NCBI GenBank assembly: GCA_947311795.1
Contig: CAMZLX010000113.1
Location: 1-18,149, forward strand
Length of the DNA: 18,149 bases
Source of the DNA: an uncultured Zetaproteobacteria bacterium
Lineage (GTDB): Bacteria; Pseudomonadota; Zetaproteobacteria; Mariprofundales; Mariprofundaceae
Direction of reading: 5' to 3'
This document shows, in pieces, positions 16,540 to 18,149 of the stretch (position 1 is its first letter; every line of letters starts with the position of its first letter). The notes below the pieces were generated by a model that made no database searches, was not told the DNA's origin, and saw nothing but the letters and a program-made list of their open reading frames with translations. The translations under genes were made by a program, and so were the position numbers.

Positions 16540-17655
16540 ATGAAGAAAATTATTCTTTCTGCTGCTTCTCTAGCTGTTGCTGCTGTTGCGTCTGTATCAG
16601 TTGCACCAACTACATCTGAAGCAATTCCGGCGTTCGCGCGCCAAACTGGTTCTGCATGCCTAGCATGTCACTTCCAATCATTCCCAACTTTGAACGCTTA
16701 TGGTCGTGCATTCAAATTGGGCGGCTTGACTGACGTTGGTTCACAAGAATTGGTTGAAGATGAACATCTTTCAATTCCAGTTTCTTTGAACTGGACTGTT
16801 ATGGTTCGTCCACAGATTAAAACTGTTGATAATGGAACTAAAACCAACTCAATCTCATTTGCTGACCAAGTATTTATGATTGGTGGTCGCGGTGGCGAAC
16901 ATACTGGTGTGTTCATTGAATATGACGGTAGTTATGCAAACGTTCAAATGTTCAACTCTTGGGACATGGGCGATATGAAAGCGGGCGCAACTGTTTGGGC
17001 TGACGGTTTTGGTGAAGATTCTGGTATGCAGTTGATGTCTGTTTGGGGTCAACACGGTGGTATGCTTGGTGGTAAAGCACTTTCTGTTAACAATAGAATG
17101 GCTGGCGATGCTGGCGGCGTTGGTATAACTGCTTGGGCTGGTAATGATGTTTGGGCTGCACAATTGGCTATGGTTGATGTTGCAGGCGCTGGCGGATTTA
17201 CTTTGTCTCCAGTACTTCGTGGTAACTACTTCTTAGAAGCTGGTGATTGGGAAGTTGGTCTTGGTTTGATTGCTGTTACAGGTTCTGTACACAATATTGA
17301 TACCAAACGTACTGGTCTAGATGTGCAAGCATTTGGTGAAGTAGGCGACATGCAAATCGGCGTATTCGCTGACTATGCAACTGCACCTTCTGGTGGCGCT
17401 AATGTTTATAACCCAACTGGAACTGACGCACGTACTGGTTATTCTTTCCGTGCATCTGTTAAACCAATGGCACAATGGATTTTCCTAGCGGGTATTGGTC
17501 AAGACAAACAAGCTGGTGTTACAACTGACTTAACTCGTGTTGGTGTTGAGTATGAAATGTACCAAAACTTTGCTGTACAACTTGTTATTGATTCTGAAGA
17601 TGATGGTACTACAAAAACTGATACAACTCTAATCGACCTAGAACTTCTTATCTAA
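16540..17655 (+). CDS. cyc2: Cyc2-like fused cytochrome-porin, probable outer-membrane Fe(II) oxidase
   Basis: This 371-residue exported protein has a signal peptide (MKKII, Ala/Val core, cleavage near TSEA-28) followed directly by the Cyc2 signature AIPAFARQTG, a single haem c motif CLACH (40-44) and HFQSFPTLNAYGRAFKLGG (44-62). The rest (~75-371) alternates short amphipathic strands and Gly/Asp turns with no hydrophobic helix, as in an outer-membrane beta-barrel. Cyc2 proteins accept electrons from extracellular Fe(II) and pass them through the porin to periplasmic carriers. The match is strongest to the neutrophilic group (Zetaproteobacteria, Gallionellaceae). At 371 residues it is shorter than the ~400-485 I recall for characterised Cyc2. 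The gene is rich in GCT, GGT, GTT and ACT codons, unlike its neighbours, consistent with high expression. The ATG has an AGAGGA SD nine bases upstream; promoter and terminator enclose it as a single-gene unit. Confidence 0.85.
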   Translation: MKKIILSAASLAVAAVASVSVAPTTSEAIPAFARQTGSACLACHFQSFPTLNAYGRAFKLGGLTDVGSQELVEDEHLSIPVSLNWTVMVRPQIKTVDNGTKTNSISFADQVFMIGGRGGEHTGVFIEYDGSYANVQMFNSWDMGDMKAGATVWADGFGEDSGMQLMSVWGQHGGMLGGKALSVNNRMAGDAGGVGITAWAGNDVWAAQLAMVDVAGAGGFTLSPVLRGNYFLEAGDWEVGLGLIAVTGSVHNIDTKRTGLDVQAFGEVGDMQIGVFADYATAPSGGANVYNPTGTDARTGYSFRASVKPMAQWIFLAGIGQDKQAGVTTDLTRVGVEYEMYQNFAVQLVIDSEDDGTTKTDTTLIDLELLI

Positions 17656-17693
17656 GAACTTCAAACGTCTAGCTTAGTTGTTATTCAATTGAG

Positions 17694-17721
17694 AAAGGGA
17701 GCCTTCGGGCTCCCTTTTTTT
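17694..17721 (+). terminator. Strong rho-independent terminator of the cyc2-like gene
   Basis: The arms AAAGGGAGCC (17694-17703) and GGCTCCCTTT (17708-17717) form a ten-pair stem closed by a TTCG loop, followed by an unbroken T-tract to 17721. It starts 39 nt after the cyc2 stop and is the best intrinsic terminator in the window. It carries the same cUUCGg loop as the leader hairpin. Confidence 0.95.
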
Positions 17722-17739
17722 GTGTTTGTTCAATTGTTG

Positions 17740-17763
17740 TTTCGACTAAGCACAGCGCATGGA
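17740..17763 (+). repeat. Degenerate partial copy of the REP-like repeat
   Basis: The 24 bases starting TTTCGACTAAG and ending ATGGA align without gaps to the TTTCGACC...GTGGA segment of the two full copies downstream, with about two-thirds of positions identical and several transitions among the differences. It directly abuts the first full copy and may be a decayed earlier insertion. Confidence 0.4.
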
Positions 17764-17831
17764 TGTCATTTCGACCAAACGAAGTGCGTGGAGAAATCTC
17801 AGGAGACCTCTCCATTTCAGTCGAGGTGACA
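17764..17831 (+). repeat. REP/MITE-like palindromic repeat, copy 1
   Basis: This 68-bp element begins TGTCATTTCGACC and ends CGAGGTGACA, so its termini are inverted complements (TGTCA/TGACA). Internally GAGAAATCTC and the following GAGACCTC can pair to make a long imperfect hairpin. Its first 37 bases are identical to copy 2, while the right arm differs (CATTTCAG in place of GACTTCGC), so this copy folds less well. The same kind of sequence recurs between genes in many bacterial genomes, as I recall; no coding potential was seen. Confidence 0.8.
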
Positions 17832-17843
17832 GAATAAATAGCT

Positions 17844-17910
17844 TGTCATTTCGACCAAACGAAGTGCGTGGAGAAATCTCTGAGACCTCTCGACTTCGCT
17901 CGAGGTGACA
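17844..17910 (+). repeat. REP/MITE-like palindromic repeat, copy 2
   Basis: This 67-bp element is a direct repeat of copy 1, starting exactly 80 bp later. Its right arm CGACTTCGCTCGAGGTGACA complements the left arm better: TCGA, CGAAGT and the TGTCA end all pair. It is probably the less decayed copy. The 12-bp spacer (17832-17843) is AT-rich and shows nothing else. Confidence 0.82.
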
Positions 17911-17990
17911 GGTATTGCTTAAGGTGACAGTTTTTACTTGATATGACAGTTTACCGTTAAGTATGACAAAGGAAGGCTGTTAAGTGAAAC
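17905..17990 (+). repeat. Short quasi-tandem array of TGACA units, 19-20 bp period
   Basis: TGACA occurs at 17906, 17925, 17944 and 17964, steps of 19, 19 and 20 bases. The units share TGACAG plus a T-rich middle, and most end in CTTAAG, CTTGAT or GTTAAGT; the last GTTAAGT is at about 17981-17987. The first unit is the terminal TGACA of REP-like copy 2. No gene is present from 17656 to 18025; the region holds only the terminator, these repeats and the insertion-sequence end. Confidence 0.55.
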
Positions 17991-18008
17991 AACACCAATA
18001 CTTTGTTT

Positions 18009-18149
18009 GGGGCTGTCCCAGATAACTAGACATTATACTTTCTAACCCACTGTTTTAACAGCGCTAATTGCTCTTTTGGACTTGGGTTGTTAAAACGCCA
18101 CTCACATTCCTTCAAAAAGTAGTAAAAATGCTCTTTGGGAACACCATTA
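18009..18149 (-). mobile_element. One end of an IS1595-like insertion sequence, continuing past the window
   Basis: The boundary is set by GGGGCTGTCCCAGATAACT at 18009-18027, which resembles the terminal inverted repeat of IS1595/IS1016-type elements as I recall them. The transposase reads inward on the minus strand and its stop lies within this inverted repeat, so this is the 3' end of the element. The eight bases CTTTGTTT (18001-18008) would be the target duplication if intact. The other end is outside the window, so completeness is unknown. Confidence 0.65.
18026..18149 (-). CDS. IS1595-family transposase, C-terminal 40 residues (5' part outside window)
   Basis: The minus-strand frame read from the window edge ends with GVPKEHFYYFLKECEWRFNN, then PSPKEQLALLKQWVRKYNV and a TAG at 18026-18028. 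The pattern of HFY-FLKE-EWRFN close to the C-terminus is typical of IS1595-family (DDE, ISXO2-like) transposases, where it follows the last catalytic residue. The catalytic DDE/DDN residues lie upstream, outside the window, so activity cannot be judged. The stop lies 17 bases inside the outer edge of the inverted repeat, which is usual for compact insertion sequences. The alternative, a host gene ending by chance at an inverted repeat, is less likely. Confidence 0.7.
   Translation of the reverse strand, partial: NGVPKEHFYYFLKECEWRFNNPSPKEQLALLKQWVRKYNV

Noticed and set aside
16448..16543. A 31-codon frame in the cyc2 leader (starts MCCSMRFCGG) whose stop overlaps the cyc2 start as ATGA
   Set aside because: It has no Shine-Dalgarno, starts right at the predicted transcript start, runs through the perfect hairpin and has no recognisable composition; the overlap is probably chance.
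17764..17910. Second terminator or small RNA from the palindromic repeats
   Set aside because: The hairpins have no following T-tract and no promoter; repetition with mirrored TGTCA/TGACA ends fits a mobile repeat better.
17764..17990. Possible CRISPR array, given direct repeats and regular spacing
   Set aside because: There are only two long copies, the repeats are larger than the spacer, the short units have diverged, and no cas gene is present.

Overview
The window looks like chromosome of a moderately AT-rich, neutrophilic iron-oxidising proteobacterium, most likely a zetaproteobacterium related to Ghiorsea or Mariprofundus. The main evidence is a Cyc2-type fused cytochrome-porin (16540-17655), the outer-membrane iron oxidase of that group. 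A single-chain PurL of about 1,280 residues and a DUF4390-ntrY-ntrX-trkA-trkH order also fit a proteobacterium. The genus is inferred from recalled family features, not from a search.

Layout: (1) 2-8182, plus strand, is one tightly packed run: the 3' end of an rluD-type pseudouridine synthase, pgeF, a DUF4390 exported protein, an NtrY-like sensor kinase, an NtrX-like response regulator, trkA and trkH. Most junctions overlap by 1-11 nt, so co-transcription is likely. (2) 8288-12397, plus strand, is a three-gene phospho-signalling cassette: a membrane CHASE2 Ser/Thr kinase, a PP2C phosphatase and a double-FHA protein. It ends at a hairpin terminator. (3) 12467-16306, minus strand, is purL, convergent with the cassette. 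(4) 16307-16539 is a divergent intergenic region with a probable cyc2 promoter and a perfect UUCG-capped hairpin in the cyc2 leader. (5) 16540-17655 is the cyc2-like gene, closed by a strong terminator. (6) 17722-18008 has no gene. It holds two 67-68 bp palindromic REP/MITE-like repeats, a degenerate partial third, and an array of TGACA motifs every 19-20 bp. (7) 18009-18149 is one end of an IS1595-like insertion sequence with the last 40 codons of its transposase, continuing past the window.

How the genes relate: NtrY and NtrX form a sensor-regulator pair co-transcribed with the NAD-gated Trk potassium uptake system. The regulator's ATPase domain has lost several residues needed to remodel sigma-54. 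The kinase, phosphatase and FHA protein form a write-erase-read module for threonine phosphorylation. Cyc2 would move electrons from extracellular Fe(II) across the outer membrane, and its leader hairpin, strong SD and terminator suggest high expression.

Most of the window is ordinary core genome. The less ordinary parts are the degenerate NtrX ATPase, the cyc2 leader and flanking repeats, and the repeat-rich stretch next to the insertion sequence. I found no convincing wholly new system.
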